A stretch of DNA of 64,000 nt from Corynebacterium hindlerae (GCF_014117265.1 NZ_CP059833.1:1147069-1211068), one strand, 5' to 3'. Shown: positions 29,280 to 40,024, numbered from the stretch's first letter. Numbers and translations are program-made. Notes: generated from the sequence alone by a model not told the origin.

Positions 29280-30203
29280 ATGACTAATCCCTTTGACCCC
29301 ACCCAATGGCAACCCGTCGCAGGCTTCGAAGACCTCACCGACATCACCTACCACCGCCACGTTGGCACAACTCGTGCCGACGGCATCGTGCGCATCGCCT
29401 TCGACCGCCCAGAAGTACGCAACGCCTTCCGCCCCCACACCGTGGACGAGCTCTACCGCGCCCTTGACCACGCCCGCCGCACCCCAGATGTGGGAACCGT
29501 TCTCCTCACCGGTAACGGCCCCTCCGAAAAAGACGGTGGCTGGGCATTTTGTTCCGGAGGTGACCAGCGCATCCGCGGTCGCTCGGGGTACCGCTACGCC
29601 TCCGGCGAAACCGCAGACACAGTCGATGAAATACGCACCAAAGCCGAAGGCGGGCGCCTACACATTCTGGAAGTTCAGCGCCTCATCCGCACCATGCCGA
29701 AGGTGGTCATCGCCGTCGTTAATGGCTGGGCGGCCGGTGGCGGGCACTCCCTGCACGTGGTGTGCGACCTGACCATCGCCTCCCGCGAATACGCCAAATT
29801 TAAGCAGACCGACGCCGATGTCGGCTCCTTCGACGCCGGATACGGCTCGGCTTACCTGGCCAAAATGGTCGGGCAAAAGTTTGCCCGGGAGATCTTCTTC
29901 CTCGGTCGCACCTACGACGCCGAAACTATGCACTGCATGGGAGCTGTGAATATCGTGGCGGACCACGCCTCGCTTGAAGCAGAGGCTATCCAGGTCGCGC
30001 GCGAAATCAACGGCAAATCCCCCACCGCGCAGCGCATGCTGAAGTTTGCCTTCAACCTCACCGACGACGGCCTCATGGGCCAGCAAGTCTTCGCAGGTGA
30101 GGCCACCCGTTTGGCTTACATGACCGATGAGGCCGTGGAAGGTAAAAACAGTTTCTTGGAAAAGCGCGATCCGGATTGGACCGAATTCCCTTACTACTAC
30201 TAG
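29280..30203 (+). CDS. menB: 1,4-dihydroxy-2-naphthoyl-CoA synthase
   Basis: 307 aa from the ATG at 29280 (MTNPFDPTQWQPV). Crotonase fold: oxyanion-hole segment WAFCSGGDQRIRG, second segment VNGWAAGGGHSLHVVCDL, active-site FKQTDADVGSFDAGYGSAYL, C-terminal family segment KRDPDWTEFPYYY. Its stop overlaps the stop of the convergent permease gene. Confidence 0.97.
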   Translation: MTNPFDPTQWQPVAGFEDLTDITYHRHVGTTRADGIVRIAFDRPEVRNAFRPHTVDELYRALDHARRTPDVGTVLLTGNGPSEKDGGWAFCSGGDQRIRGRSGYRYASGETADTVDEIRTKAEGGRLHILEVQRLIRTMPKVVIAVVNGWAAGGGHSLHVVCDLTIASREYAKFKQTDADVGSFDAGYGSAYLAKMVGQKFAREIFFLGRTYDAETMHCMGAVNIVADHASLEAEAIQVAREINGKSPTAQRMLKFAFNLTDDGLMGQQVFAGEATRLAYMTDEAVEGKNSFLEKRDPDWTEFPYYY

Positions 30204-31603
30204 TGCAGCGCTAGCGGGCGAGTTGACCCGGTTTCACTATCGGGTCGCTCTTCATCATCTGGCGATTGGCCAGCGGTGTTCGCTGCAGCTTCCTTAAGGT
30301 TCTGCTCCGCTTCCTCCGCTAGCTTCTCACGCAGTTTGGCAGCCTGCTCGTCGGTGAAATCGACGTTGTCATCGGCTGCCAGCTCGTCAGCCACCTCCAG
30401 GAGCACGGCCTCCCGAAGTTCCTCATTACTCACCGGAGACTGTTCCGCCACAATACGCAGCTTGCGGGCATGCCTGCGGGTAAATACGGTTGCCGGATTC
30501 AGCATGCGCGACACGAGGGTACGCATCGTCTCGCGTCGCTCAATTTCCGCGTTAATTCGGGTTCGGCCACGCAGGTACGCCGCGATGAGGGTGGCAATGA
30601 GCATCACACCTACATAACCCAGGAGTGGGTAAAGGGCGGACACCAGAGTCTTGAAGCCTACGAAGCTGAGAACAAAACCGACCAGAGCCATCGCAATATA
30701 GACAACACGGAAGCGGTGCGGTTTGTTCGCGGTGAGCCGGCGAGACATCGAGTAGAACATGCCAATCGCGGTGTTGTAGATCATGGCGTAGATAACGACT
30801 GCCATTACGTTGCCCAGCAGCGGATTAACGTTATTGACCAAAGCGAGGGTCGGCATATCCTCGTGGCTCACCACTGGGAGCGCCACCCAAAGCGAGAGCA
30901 CCAGACCGACGAGCAAGACCGCGAAGATCAGGCCACCGAAGAGCCCGCCCCACCCAGCGGCCTTCGTATCGTATTGAGATCCACCGATCACGATGCTCAT
31001 GGACGCTGCCACGATCATGTTGAATCCGAGGTAATTGAGACATGCCACCCACCAGTTGGGCAAAGTGGTTTGCACCGAATCAGCGTAGGGCTGCAGGGTG
31101 CTCAGGTCGCTTGGGGCGTCACGAAGAGAAAACACCATCGCCAGCACCAGGAAGAAAATGATGAATGGGGTGGCGATACCAATCACTTGACTGACGCGGT
31201 CGACGTCCAGGAATCCGGTTGCGATGACCAGCCCCAGCATCAGCAGCGCACCTACCCACATCGGCAGTCCGAACTGCTGCTGTAGGTTAGCGCCAGCTCC
31301 CGCGAACATGACGAATCCCACTGAGAATAGGGTCGCCATAATGCCGTAATCCAACACCCGCGCAACGATGGGATGGGTGACCCGATCAAATACTGCGGTG
31401 TGTTCGCCAGCAAGAAAGTAAGAACCAAATTTCAAAACGATCATAGCGGTGACAGCCATCAACACACCGGCTATGACCGCACCGACAACTCCCCACTGCC
31501 CGAAAGCGACGAAGAATTGGAGCGCTTCCTGTCCGGAAGCGAAGCCAGCACCAACGATGATGCCAACGAATGCCATTGCGATACTAATGGACCTTTTAAG
31601 CAC
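30200..31603 (-). CDS. YkvI-like multi-pass membrane protein (APC-type transporter)
   Basis: 467 aa from a GTG at 31603 behind AAAGGAAT; a 66-codon upstream extension has no ribosome site. About ten membrane helices, beginning SISIAMAFVGIIVGAGFASG with the GxGFASGQE loop typical of YkvI/APC-like carriers. A charged cytoplasmic tail of roughly 100 aa follows (residues about 365-467, for example DEQAAKLREKLAEEAEQNLK), longer than in many relatives. Substrate unknown. It sits convergent to menB and divergent from menE, with no sign of a menaquinone role. Confidence 0.8.
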   Translation of the reverse strand: MLKRSISIAMAFVGIIVGAGFASGQEALQFFVAFGQWGVVGAVIAGVLMAVTAMIVLKFGSYFLAGEHTAVFDRVTHPIVARVLDYGIMATLFSVGFVMFAGAGANLQQQFGLPMWVGALLMLGLVIATGFLDVDRVSQVIGIATPFIIFFLVLAMVFSLRDAPSDLSTLQPYADSVQTTLPNWWVACLNYLGFNMIVAASMSIVIGGSQYDTKAAGWGGLFGGLIFAVLLVGLVLSLWVALPVVSHEDMPTLALVNNVNPLLGNVMAVVIYAMIYNTAIGMFYSMSRRLTANKPHRFRVVYIAMALVGFVLSFVGFKTLVSALYPLLGYVGVMLIATLIAAYLRGRTRINAEIERRETMRTLVSRMLNPATVFTRRHARKLRIVAEQSPVSNEELREAVLLEVADELAADDNVDFTDEQAAKLREKLAEEAEQNLKEAAANTAGQSPDDEERPDSETGSTRPLALH

Positions 31604-31774
31604 GGATATTCCTTTTGTGTTCAACCTATATCGTTCAATGATAGGCCACGCCCAGCGCAGCGAAAGGTCACGGAGAGGTTCATACCTGGGGTTTTCTGTA
31701 TCGCACCAAGAAAACAATCTTAAAACTTGACCACAACACACTGCACTTATAGGCATTTTTTCCAACGTTATCAA

Positions 31775-32959
31775 ATGGTTATCAAAGAGGTATTGACGCA
31801 CCCTCTACACTTAACTGCTGTGCAATCACTCAGCCTCGACCCCCTTATCGTCCCTGCGCACAATCCGATCGCCATCTTGGACGACCTGGAGCGAGCCATT
31901 TCTGGACAATGCTCCCTCCTCCCCCTACCGGAGAAAGACCGTGCGCGACAGGCGACGCTGCGGGCGTCGCAACGCGTGGGCGAACCGATTGCAGACACGG
32001 CGCTGGTGATGGCAACCTCTGGCAGTACCGGAACCCCTAAGGGGGCGATGCTTTCCCCGCTGAACCTCGTGAGCTCTGCTGATGCCACGCACCAAGCGCT
32101 CGGAGGGCCCGGCCAGTGGCATCTGGCGCTCCCTGCACACCATATCGCCGGCATCCAGGTGCTCGTCCGCAGCCTCATCGCCGGGATCGAACCCACCCAC
32201 CAGGATGTAAGCGCGGGTTTTAACCTGGATGCGTTTTCCACCGCAGCGTCTGAGCTGGCCAGCACGGGCGACCGCTCCTACACCTCCCTGGTGCCGAATC
32301 AACTCCTCAAAGCCATGGAGACCCTGCAGGGCATCGAAGCGCTCCGCCTTTTCGACGCCATCTTGGTCGGTGGCGCGCCGGCCACTCGCGAAACCTTAAG
32401 AGCCGCACGGGAACTCGGAATCAATGTGGTGACTACCTATGGCTCCTCTGAGACCGCAGGCGGCTGTGTATATAACGGCAAGCCCCTCCCTGGCGCGCGA
32501 GTACGCACAGTCGGTGAGCGTATCCACCTAGGCGGACCGATGATCGCGTCTGGTTACCGCAATGCCCCAGACCATGAGGCTTTCGCGGAACCCGGGTGGT
32601 TTGCTACCTCGGATTCTGGCGTCCTCACCGAAGGAGTGTTGCGGGTGACGGGTCGACTAGACAATGTGATTATTACCGGTGGGCTCAAGATTCATCCGGA
32701 GGTAGTGGAAGAGGCGTTGCTCAACGTCCCCGGTGTGACAGGCGCATGCGTGGTTGGGGTGTCCGATGAGCGACTGGGGCAGAAAATCGTGGCCGCCTAC
32801 ACAGGTAAGGCCACACCGGGCGATGTCATCGAGGGACTTGATGAGCTGCAACGATGGCAGCTCCCTAAGCAGCTGCTGCATCTGGACGAGCTTCCGCTCA
32901 CCGGACCGGGAAAAGTGGACCGCATGAAGGTGACGAAGCTGCTGACGGAGCGTAAGTAA
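31775..32959 (+). CDS. menE: o-succinylbenzoate-CoA ligase
   Basis: 394 aa if started at the ATG at 31775; an ATG at 31727 adds 16 residues, and no good ribosome site decides between them. AMP-forming acyl-CoA synthetase: P-loop VMATSGSTGTPKGAML, motif TYGSSETAGGCVYNG, hinge DSGVLTEGVLRVTGRLDNVI, and Lys near the end in LTGPGKVDRMKVTKLL. It is short for the superfamily but normal for actinobacterial MenE. The message ends in a long hairpin shared with the next gene. Confidence 0.92.
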   Translation: MVIKEVLTHPLHLTAVQSLSLDPLIVPAHNPIAILDDLERAISGQCSLLPLPEKDRARQATLRASQRVGEPIADTALVMATSGSTGTPKGAMLSPLNLVSSADATHQALGGPGQWHLALPAHHIAGIQVLVRSLIAGIEPTHQDVSAGFNLDAFSTAASELASTGDRSYTSLVPNQLLKAMETLQGIEALRLFDAILVGGAPATRETLRAARELGINVVTTYGSSETAGGCVYNGKPLPGARVRTVGERIHLGGPMIASGYRNAPDHEAFAEPGWFATSDSGVLTEGVLRVTGRLDNVIITGGLKIHPEVVEEALLNVPGVTGACVVGVSDERLGQKIVAAYTGKATPGDVIEGLDELQRWQLPKQLLHLDELPLTGPGKVDRMKVTKLLTERK

Positions 32960-33022
32960 AATTCGACATTTCTTCGTTCTGTGAGGCGCGAAAACGGCTC
33001 AAAATGTCGAATTTTACTTACG
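32951..33022. terminator. 21-bp inverted repeat serving both convergent genes
   Basis: CGTAAGTAAAATTCGACATT T (32951-32971) is perfectly complementary to 33002-33022, with a 30-nt loop. The left arm contains the menE stop codon, and the right arm ends just before the glycosyltransferase stop codon. A/T-rich tails occur on both sides, so it likely ends transcription from either direction. Confidence 0.8.
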
Positions 33023-33023
33023 G

Positions 33024-33893
33024 TTAGTCTTCCTTCCTCGAGCACTCGCGTAGCAGCGCCACATCTTCCTCGGTGTACACCTTCTTGATCTGCTCGTCGT
33101 TGCCACCCATCAGGGTATTTCCTACTACCAGGGCCCCTACCTGCGTAGATGGGATGACAGCAAAGTGCCGTGGCTGCGCGTAGACCTGGCGGATTGGGTG
33201 CCCGGAGCGAAGCGCGCAGACGTGGAGCCACACGTCGTCGGCGCGCGGGGTGAGGTTCATGAAAACATCGCCTTGGTCCACCACGTACTGGATGTAGGAG
33301 GCTGGGTACAGCACACCGGAGACGCCAGTGGCGAAGTGAAGGAAGCTGGCCTGGCAGGTGTCGGCCGCGGACCATTTGGCGTAGGGCATCATTTTGTCAT
33401 CGCGCAGTTCGATGCGGTGGGCACGGTAAGCGATCACTACATCGTTGCGCAGGTCCCCGATGAATAGGAGGTTCTGCAGGAACCATTCGGGGTAAATCAT
33501 GTCGTCATCGATGGTGGCAACCCGGGTTCCGGTGCCGGCGACCTCGCGGAATTGGCCCCAGTATTTGGTATGGGGTCCATAGCGGCCGTCGGAACATTTC
33601 ACCTGCAGGCCGCGTTTGATCAGGCGTTTCAGGGTCTCTGGGTATTCGGAGTTGAAGTCGGGTTCGTCGAGCCACAGCACGATGGGGGCCTTTTCGTAGC
33701 CACGCGCGATGGACTCCAGGGTGAGATACACCTTGGTCAGTCGTTTGCCGTGCGTGGTCAGCGAAATGATGACGTCGCCCTCTTGCGGGATTTTTGTGCG
33801 CGATAGCCTATTGGCGATGAACAGTGGGATGATGCGGAAGCACGTGAGGAAGAAGCTGGCGATTTGCCCTAGTGCGTATCCGATCCACATCAT
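33024..33893 (-). CDS. putative glycosyltransferase (GT-A-like)
   Basis: 289 aa. An N-terminal hydrophobic helix anchors it (ALGQIASFFLTCFRIIPLFI). Then VIISLTTHGKRLTKVYLTLE, a nucleotide-binding start seen in small bacterial glycosyltransferases, and the metal motif VATIDDDMIYPEWF; further on RADDVWLHVCALRSG. Donor and acceptor are unknown. It lies between menE and menA but has no evident link to menaquinone. Two adjacent ATG codons (33893, 33890) are possible starts. Confidence 0.7.
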   Translation of the reverse strand: MMWIGYALGQIASFFLTCFRIIPLFIANRLSRTKIPQEGDVIISLTTHGKRLTKVYLTLESIARGYEKAPIVLWLDEPDFNSEYPETLKRLIKRGLQVKCSDGRYGPHTKYWGQFREVAGTGTRVATIDDDMIYPEWFLQNLLFIGDLRNDVVIAYRAHRIELRDDKMMPYAKWSAADTCQASFLHFATGVSGVLYPASYIQYVVDQGDVFMNLTPRADDVWLHVCALRSGHPIRQVYAQPRHFAVIPSTQVGALVVGNTLMGGNDEQIKKVYTEEDVALLRECSRKED

Positions 33894-33971
33894 GCAGCGA
33901 CTCCTTGTCTGTTTGGCTTTTGACTACACTACCCGCGGTTCCTGGGAACTGCCCTAGTAGTATGTGAAGTT

Positions 33972-34847
33972 ATGCCTTCTGCGTCTCAATGGTTTCAGGC
34001 CGCCCGCCCCCATACCTGGGCTAATGCTTTCGCGCCGGTTATTGCTGGTTCGGGGGCTGCAGCGTTTCAGGGTGGTTTTAGCTGGTGGCGGGCTTTGCTC
34101 GCGGCTGGGGTGTCGTGGGCGCTGATTATCGGTGTGAATTACGCCAATGATTATTCGGATGGCATTAAGGGCACTGATGAGGATCGCACTGGTCCACTCC
34201 GCCTCACCGGCTCCGGAATCGCTGCGCCCGCTTCTGTGAAACGGGCTGCGTTCATTGCTTTCGGTGTGGCCGGTGTCCTTGGCATTGCGCTTTCTCTGGC
34301 GTCCGCCTGGTGGCTGATCCTGGTCGGCCTGGTCTGTATCCTCGCGGCGTGGTTCTACACGGGTGGCTCCAACCCCTATGGTTACCGTGGGTTGGGCGAG
34401 GTCGCCGTCTTTACCTTCTTCGGCTTGGTCGCCGTGTGTGGCACGGAGTTCACGCAGGCTGGGCGCGTTTCGCTCGCTGGCTTGACGACGGCCATTGCCG
34501 TCGGTTCCATTTCCGCCGCCGTGAACCTGGCCAACAATCTGCGTGACATCCCGACAGACACCGAGGCCGGGAAGATCACTCTGGCTGTGCGCCTTGGTGA
34601 TGCCGGGACACGCCGCCTCTGGCTCATCCTCGCCGCCATGCCGCTGGGCGCATCGCTGCTGCTCAGTGTCCTCTGCACCCCGTGGGCGTTGGTTGGACTT
34701 GCGTCCGCTGTTTTATTGGTGCCCGCCTCCAGGCCGATCCGTTCCGGGGCCCTCGGCCCCGCACTGATCCCAGTTTTGGGGCTCACCGGACGAGCCATGC
34801 TGGCATGGTCCGTGATTACCGCTGTGGCCTTAGCGTTCGGGGGATAA
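33972..34847 (+). CDS. menA: 1,4-dihydroxy-2-naphthoate polyprenyltransferase
   Basis: 291 aa with about eight membrane helices. UbiA superfamily: first Asp-rich motif NYANDYSDGIKGTDEDR, second NLANNLRDIPTDTEAGK. N-terminus QAARPHTWANAFAPVIAGSG is typical of MenA. It attaches the polyprenyl tail at the membrane. Confidence 0.95.
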   Translation: MPSASQWFQAARPHTWANAFAPVIAGSGAAAFQGGFSWWRALLAAGVSWALIIGVNYANDYSDGIKGTDEDRTGPLRLTGSGIAAPASVKRAAFIAFGVAGVLGIALSLASAWWLILVGLVCILAAWFYTGGSNPYGYRGLGEVAVFTFFGLVAVCGTEFTQAGRVSLAGLTTAIAVGSISAAVNLANNLRDIPTDTEAGKITLAVRLGDAGTRRLWLILAAMPLGASLLLSVLCTPWALVGLASAVLLVPASRPIRSGALGPALIPVLGLTGRAMLAWSVITAVALAFGG

Positions 34848-34861
34848 GAATCACTGTTAGG

Positions 34862-35089
34862 TTAGGGAAAAAGCACATAGCCGGTGATCCAATCCCGGAG
34901 GTGATCAGCCAAAGTGTAAGTAGCACCATGAGCAGGCAGCCCACAACAGCAAATACCCATTCCACTTTTGTTGTCTGTGGCCCCACTAGTAAAGCCGAAG
35001 AAGGAACTGCATAGTTGCTTATCGCCACAGACAGCGTTCAGCAAAACTGCGGCGATAAGCACAATGTCGGCGCACGACACTCGGATCAT
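34862..35089 (-). pseudogene. possible frameshifted small membrane protein
   Basis: Two overlapping leftward frames each hold one hydrophobic segment. The first (from 35089) starts MIRVSCADIVLIAAVLLNAV. The second (35028-34816) reads AISNYAVPSSALLVGPQTTK, then VEWVFAVVGCLLMVLLTLWL. Joined by one shift near 35030 they would make a two-helix protein of about 80 aa. Neither frame has a good ribosome site. Either a decayed gene or chance; the stretch otherwise looks empty. Confidence 0.3.
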
Positions 35090-35095
35090 GATCCC

Positions 35096-35413
35096 CTAGC
35101 GTTCGGCTAGTTCCTTCTTCACCCACGCTTTGTGTGCCTTGCGTTGTGCGTCCCACTCGGCGAGCTCTTCGTTTACCTTAAGGCGCAGGCCTTTAAAGAC
35201 GAACATTGACAGCGGGAATGCCACCAGCAGGCCCAGCAGTGCCGAAATTAGCAGCGGAACTGGGGCTCCGATAAGGTAGGCAGCAGACTGAATAATCACG
35301 GTGAGCACGATGAAGAGCGCCAACCGTGCGAGCCCGTACAACGCGATGTCTCGCCACGCACGGTTTCGCAGGGACTTATCGAGGATCGGTTCTTGATTCA
35401 CAGCTTTGACCAT
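35096..35413 (-). CDS. DUF4229 membrane protein
   Basis: 105 aa with two membrane helices (DIALYGLARLALFIVLTVII and LLISALLGLLVAFPLSMFVF) and a charged C-terminus (AQRKAHKAWVKKELAER). This is the DUF4229 layout common in actinobacteria near menA. Function unknown. Confidence 0.82.
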   Translation of the reverse strand: MVKAVNQEPILDKSLRNRAWRDIALYGLARLALFIVLTVIIQSAAYLIGAPVPLLISALLGLLVAFPLSMFVFKGLRLKVNEELAEWDAQRKAHKAWVKKELAER

Positions 35414-35440
35414 ACTAGAGGCATCTAAGGAAGTATCCCC

Positions 35441-35671
35441 ATGGGACGTTTGTTACTACTCATTCTGATCATCGCTGCCATCTACCTGCTCTGGAAAGCC
35501 TTCGCCCCCACCTCCCTCGGTGGCGCACCACGTCCGCAGCAGCGCCCCATGATCAAAGGCCCTGACGATGACGAAGACTTCCTATGGAAAATCGAAAAGG
35601 AACGCTTCAAGAAACGCCGTGAGGAAGAGTGGCGCCGCGAGCAAGAAAAACGCGACAACCAGGACTCTTAA
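35441..35671 (+). CDS. small charged single-pass membrane protein
   Basis: 76 aa. One N-terminal membrane helix (LLLLILIIAAIYLLWKAF), then a Pro/Gln linker and a highly charged tail (KIEKERFKKRREEEWRREQE) likely to be a helix in the cytoplasm. Not a family I can name. It is divergent from the DUF4229 gene, and the ArsR gene lies 33 bp downstream in the same direction. Confidence 0.65.
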   Translation: MGRLLLLILIIAAIYLLWKAFAPTSLGGAPRPQQRPMIKGPDDDEDFLWKIEKERFKKRREEEWRREQEKRDNQDS

Positions 35672-35704
35672 GCCATTTTTGATCAAAGGCGTACTATCAA
35701 ACCT

Positions 35705-36061
35705 ATGACTTCCATGGCAGCCACCACCAGCCCACTGGATGTAACGGGCACCACCGGCCCCCTCCGCCCAGTGTCAGACAACCCCGACTTCGACCACATC
35801 GTCGGCGTATTCAAAGCCCTCGCCGACCCAACCCGGCTTCGTCTCCTGCACCTGGTCGCTCAAAAAGGCTGCGAAGACGTCTGCGGACTCGAACTAGCTG
35901 AAGCCCTCGGTGTCTCCGCCCCCACCGTGACCCACCACATGAAAAAACTCATCGCCATGAACCTCGTCAAACGCGAACAGCGCGGCAAGTGGGCCTACTA
36001 CTCCGTCAACGAACGCCTGTTTACCTGTATCGAGACGCTGGCGTCGGACATCATTAAGTAG
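35705..36061 (+). CDS. ArsR-family transcriptional regulator
   Basis: 118 aa. Winged helix: FKALADPTRLRLLHLVAQKG, recognition part ALGVSAPTVTHHMKKLIAMN, wing VKREQRGKWAYYSVNE. The segment CEDVCGLEL, just before the recognition helix, has a Cys-x3-Cys pair at the place where metal-sensing ArsR proteins carry ELCVCDL, so metal sensing is possible. No metal transporter lies beside it. Confidence 0.88.
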   Translation: MTSMAATTSPLDVTGTTGPLRPVSDNPDFDHIVGVFKALADPTRLRLLHLVAQKGCEDVCGLELAEALGVSAPTVTHHMKKLIAMNLVKREQRGKWAYYSVNERLFTCIETLASDIIK

Positions 36062-36135
36062 TGGCAAATTTGTGGTTCTGATTAGCCAAAACGGGGGTGC
36101 TCTTTGGCCAGAACCCACAGGAAATTCGGCAGCTG

Positions 36136-37011
36136 TTACCCGCGCCGCAGCACTTGCAGCAGGTACTCGCCATACCCTGAAGCCTTGAGTTCTTCGGCGC
36201 GCCGTGCCAGGTCATCGGCTGTAATGTAGCCCATCCGCCAGGCGACTTCTTCCGGAGCCCCAATCTTGAGCCCCTGGCGCTGTTCGATGGCGCGCACGTA
36301 GTCGCCGGCGGCCATAAGGGTGTCGATCGTGCCGGTGTCGAGCCAGGCAGTCCCCCGAGGAAGCACCTCAACGTGTAGTTTTCCGGTCTCCAGGTAGACC
36401 TTGTTTACGTCCGTGATTTCCAGCTCTCCCCGCTCGCTGGGCTGCAGGCCACGGGCAATGTCAACAACTGCGTTGTCGTAAAAATACAGGCCAGGAACAG
36501 CGTAGTTCGAGGATGGATTCTCGGGTTTTTCCTCCAAGCCCGTCGCTTTGCCTTCCGCATCGAAAGACACCACACCGTAAGCCGAGGGATCAGCGACCCA
36601 GTAGGCAAAAATGGCACCACCATCGATGTCTTGGAACCGACGAAGCTGGGTGCCCAGCCCCGGACCATAGAAAATGTTGTCACCCAGCACCAATGCCACC
36701 GAGTCATCACCGATATGGTCAGCACCCAGGACGAATGCTTCCGCCAAACCGCGCGGGGCGTCCTGGGTTTTGAATGTCAATGAGATGCCGAACTGACTGC
36801 CGTCGGCAAGCAGGCGCTCAAACTGCGGGCGGTCCTCCGGCGTGGTGATGATCAGGATGTCGCGAATCCCGGCGAGCATCAGGGTGCTCAGCGGGTAGTA
36901 GATCATTGGCTTGTCGTAGACCGGGACCAGCTGTTTGGAAACACCGAGGGTGATGGGGCGCAGGCGGGATCCGGTGCCGCCGGCGAGGATGATGCCTTTC
37001 ACTCGGCCCAC
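36136..37011 (-). CDS. rmlA: glucose-1-phosphate thymidylyltransferase
   Basis: 291 aa. Nucleotide-binding loop [20 protein letters not shown], then [33 protein letters not shown] and [16 protein letters not shown]. First step of dTDP-L-rhamnose synthesis, needed for the rhamnose linker between arabinogalactan and peptidoglycan. Its start overlaps rmlC by 13 nt. Confidence 0.95.
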   Translation of the reverse strand: MGRVKGIILAGGTGSRLRPITLGVSKQLVPVYDKPMIYYPLSTLMLAGIRDILIITTPEDRPQFERLLADGSQFGISLTFKTQDAPRGLAEAFVLGADHIGDDSVALVLGDNIFYGPGLGTQLRRFQDIDGGAIFAYWVADPSAYGVVSFDAEGKATGLEEKPENPSSNYAVPGLYFYDNAVVDIARGLQPSERGELEITDVNKVYLETGKLHVEVLPRGTAWLDTGTIDTLMAAGDYVRAIEQRQGLKIGAPEEVAWRMGYITADDLARRAEELKASGYGEYLLQVLRRG

Positions 37012-37586
37012 CCTTCACGCAGCATTGCTTCAAATTCGGCGCAGTCCTCCCAGAGGGGCAGCTTCGCGTCAGCGAATGCGGGCGCTTCCTGGTCTTTGTC
37101 AGACAAGATGTAGTCCGCTGCTGGCCACTCGATGCCCGCGGAAAACGGATCGATCCCGTGCTCCAGCGCCGGTTCATACTCAGAGGAAGTGAGATAAGCG
37201 ACGGTCGAATCCTCCAAAGTCAGGAATCCGTGCGCCGCACCGATCGGGAGATAAAGGCTGCAGCGGTTCTCAGCGGTGAGCTGGGTGGCGAACCACTTGC
37301 CAAACGTCGGCGAACCGACGCGCGAATCCAGCACCACATCCCAAATCGCGCCACTCATGCAGGTCACGAACTTCGCCTGCCCCGGCGGAACATCAGCAAA
37401 ATGCAGGCCCCGAACCACGCCCCTCTTTGAAAAGGAGATATTAGATTGTTGCAGGTCAAAAGGGTATCCGATGGCCGCTTCAAACTCAGAGGCCTTGAAC
37501 CACTCGTTGAAAGTGCCGCGCCGGTCGGGGAAAATCTTCGGCTCGGAAAGGAAAACACCGTGAACTTCTGCAACAGGCTTCAACAT
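36999..37586 (-). CDS. rmlC: dTDP-4-dehydrorhamnose 3,5-epimerase
   Basis: 195 aa cupin enzyme. [19 protein letters not shown], catalytic-base His in [24 protein letters not shown] and [20 protein letters not shown] are all family landmarks. Here it is a stand-alone RmlC; an rmlD reductase is not seen in the window. Third step of the pathway. Confidence 0.93.
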   Translation of the reverse strand: MLKPVAEVHGVFLSEPKIFPDRRGTFNEWFKASEFEAAIGYPFDLQQSNISFSKRGVVRGLHFADVPPGQAKFVTCMSGAIWDVVLDSRVGSPTFGKWFATQLTAENRCSLYLPIGAAHGFLTLEDSTVAYLTSSEYEPALEHGIDPFSAGIEWPAADYILSDKDQEAPAFADAKLPLWEDCAEFEAMLREGWAE

Positions 37587-37635
37587 GGTGTCTAGTGTAG
37601 TTCGCTTGGCTGGTTTATGGGTCAGCTGGTAAAAC

Positions 37636-37726
37636 GCGAGTCCTGGAATTCGAGAGTGGGAGCTTCACATGTGCTTTTCGCGAAATAGCGGGTTTGCAGC
37701 TCCGAGTCTCGAATTCCACGTCTCGC
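37636..37726. repeat. long palindromic repeat, copy A
   Basis: 29-bp arms at 37636-37664 and 37698-37726 pair with four mismatches. The arms are variants of GCGAGACxTGGAATTCGAGA followed by CTCGGAGCT. A related structure occurs at 62041-62130. It lies in the 149-bp gap between rmlB and rmlC. Confidence 0.75.
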
Positions 37727-37735
37727 ACATGGGAA

Positions 37736-38728
<993 letters not shown>

Positions 38729-38739
38729 TCAGAAAAAGG

Positions 38740-38786
38740 CGTACGGATGGGACGAAACCATAGGTCAAACATCCCATCCGTACGCT
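38740..38786 (-). terminator. terminator of ccsB
   Basis: GCGTACGGATGGG / CCCATCCGTACGC, a perfect 13-bp stem with a 21-nt loop, followed on the transcribed strand by CTTTTTC. Located 16 bp after the ccsB stop. Confidence 0.88.
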
Positions 38787-38801
38787 GGATTTCCCGCGGG
38801 C

Positions 38802-39752
38802 CTAGTTCAGGCCGGCGTACGAGTGCAGGCCGGACACGACCATGTTGATGAAGAAAAGATTGAACACCATCATCCCGAATGCCACGATGTTGATCCAGGC
38901 GGCAGCGGAATTCTTCCAGCCGGAAGTTGCGCGGGCGTGCAGGTATGCAGCGTACAGCACCCAGGTAACCAGGGAGATAGTCTCCTTAGGATCCCACCCC
39001 CAGAAGCGCCCCCAGGCGGATTCTGCCCAAATGGCGCCAAGTGCAATGCCCAGACCGAACACCGGCAGAGCCCACACCGCGGCTTTGTATGCGAGCCCGT
39101 CCAGGGTTTTTGCCGATGGCAGCGGACGCATAATCGCACCGAAGATTCCCTGTTCCTCCCCCTTTGGCTGGTACATGCGCAAGATGTACAGCAGAGAGGC
39201 CATGCCGGAAATCATGCCAACACCCGCCCCAATAGAGACGGTGGAGACGTGGATTGGGAACCAGAAGGATTGCAGCGCGGGGACGACGGGAGCAGATGCC
39301 GCATAAAGCTTCACCCCACCGTAAAACAGCAAGGCAATAACCGGGGTGAGCACCCACGGCCACATTACGCGCAGTTCGCGACGCTGAATAACCCACGCGG
39401 CAATAGCCATCGCTACCAGCGTCACCATTGCGACATATTCGTAAAGGTTGCCGAACGGGAAGCGGGATGCCGACATCCCTCGCAGCACCACGGACACCGC
39501 ATGGAAAATGATCGCCAACCAAATCATGGATTGCGCCATGCCGGCAAACTTCTCCGCACCGACATCCTTGATGACCGCAGGTTCTGAGGCAGCCGGGCCA
39601 CCAGCACCGACCAGTTCACGCGCAGGCTCAAAGAGGACCTGGGACTGTTTGGCGTAGTAGACGATCGCCAAGATGAGCGCGAAGACGTAAATGACAAAGG
39701 CCGTCTTGAAGCTCAAGTCCGAGTAGTTGGCGAGCGTTTGGTTGACCAGCAT
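38802..39752 (-). CDS. ccsB: cytochrome c biogenesis protein CcsB (ResC/CcsA type)
   Basis: 316 aa with about eight membrane helices. The heme-handling WWD-type segment reads WGRFWGWDPKETISLVTWVL, and conserved histidines lie outside the membrane (IFHAVSVV, YAAYLHAR). With ResB it forms the system II heme lyase that attaches heme to c-type cytochromes. In related genomes it directly follows resB; here 2.7 kb of toxin-like DNA separates them. Confidence 0.93.
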   Translation of the reverse strand: MLVNQTLANYSDLSFKTAFVIYVFALILAIVYYAKQSQVLFEPARELVGAGGPAASEPAVIKDVGAEKFAGMAQSMIWLAIIFHAVSVVLRGMSASRFPFGNLYEYVAMVTLVAMAIAAWVIQRRELRVMWPWVLTPVIALLFYGGVKLYAASAPVVPALQSFWFPIHVSTVSIGAGVGMISGMASLLYILRMYQPKGEEQGIFGAIMRPLPSAKTLDGLAYKAAVWALPVFGLGIALGAIWAESAWGRFWGWDPKETISLVTWVLYAAYLHARATSGWKNSAAAWINIVAFGMMVFNLFFINMVVSGLHSYAGLN

Positions 39753-40024
39753 GGCGAATCCTTAAAGCAGAATCAAACTTTTGATGGATACAGACACCAT
39801 AGCGGGCAAGCTGGGATTTGTCCAAGTTTTCGCTAGCCAGGGATCACCTGCCCTATGGCGAAAGGATGCCGAAGACACAATTAGACAGTGGCAAAACTTT
39901 TCCTTCAATTTTCAAGACACTGTGCACAGCTTCACTTATCCTCTTCGTAAGACTATTGACTCAGACTGTCGAAAATCTGACATCAAGCTCGATACCACTG
40001 CCACTTTCCAGGAAAGACGAAGCA

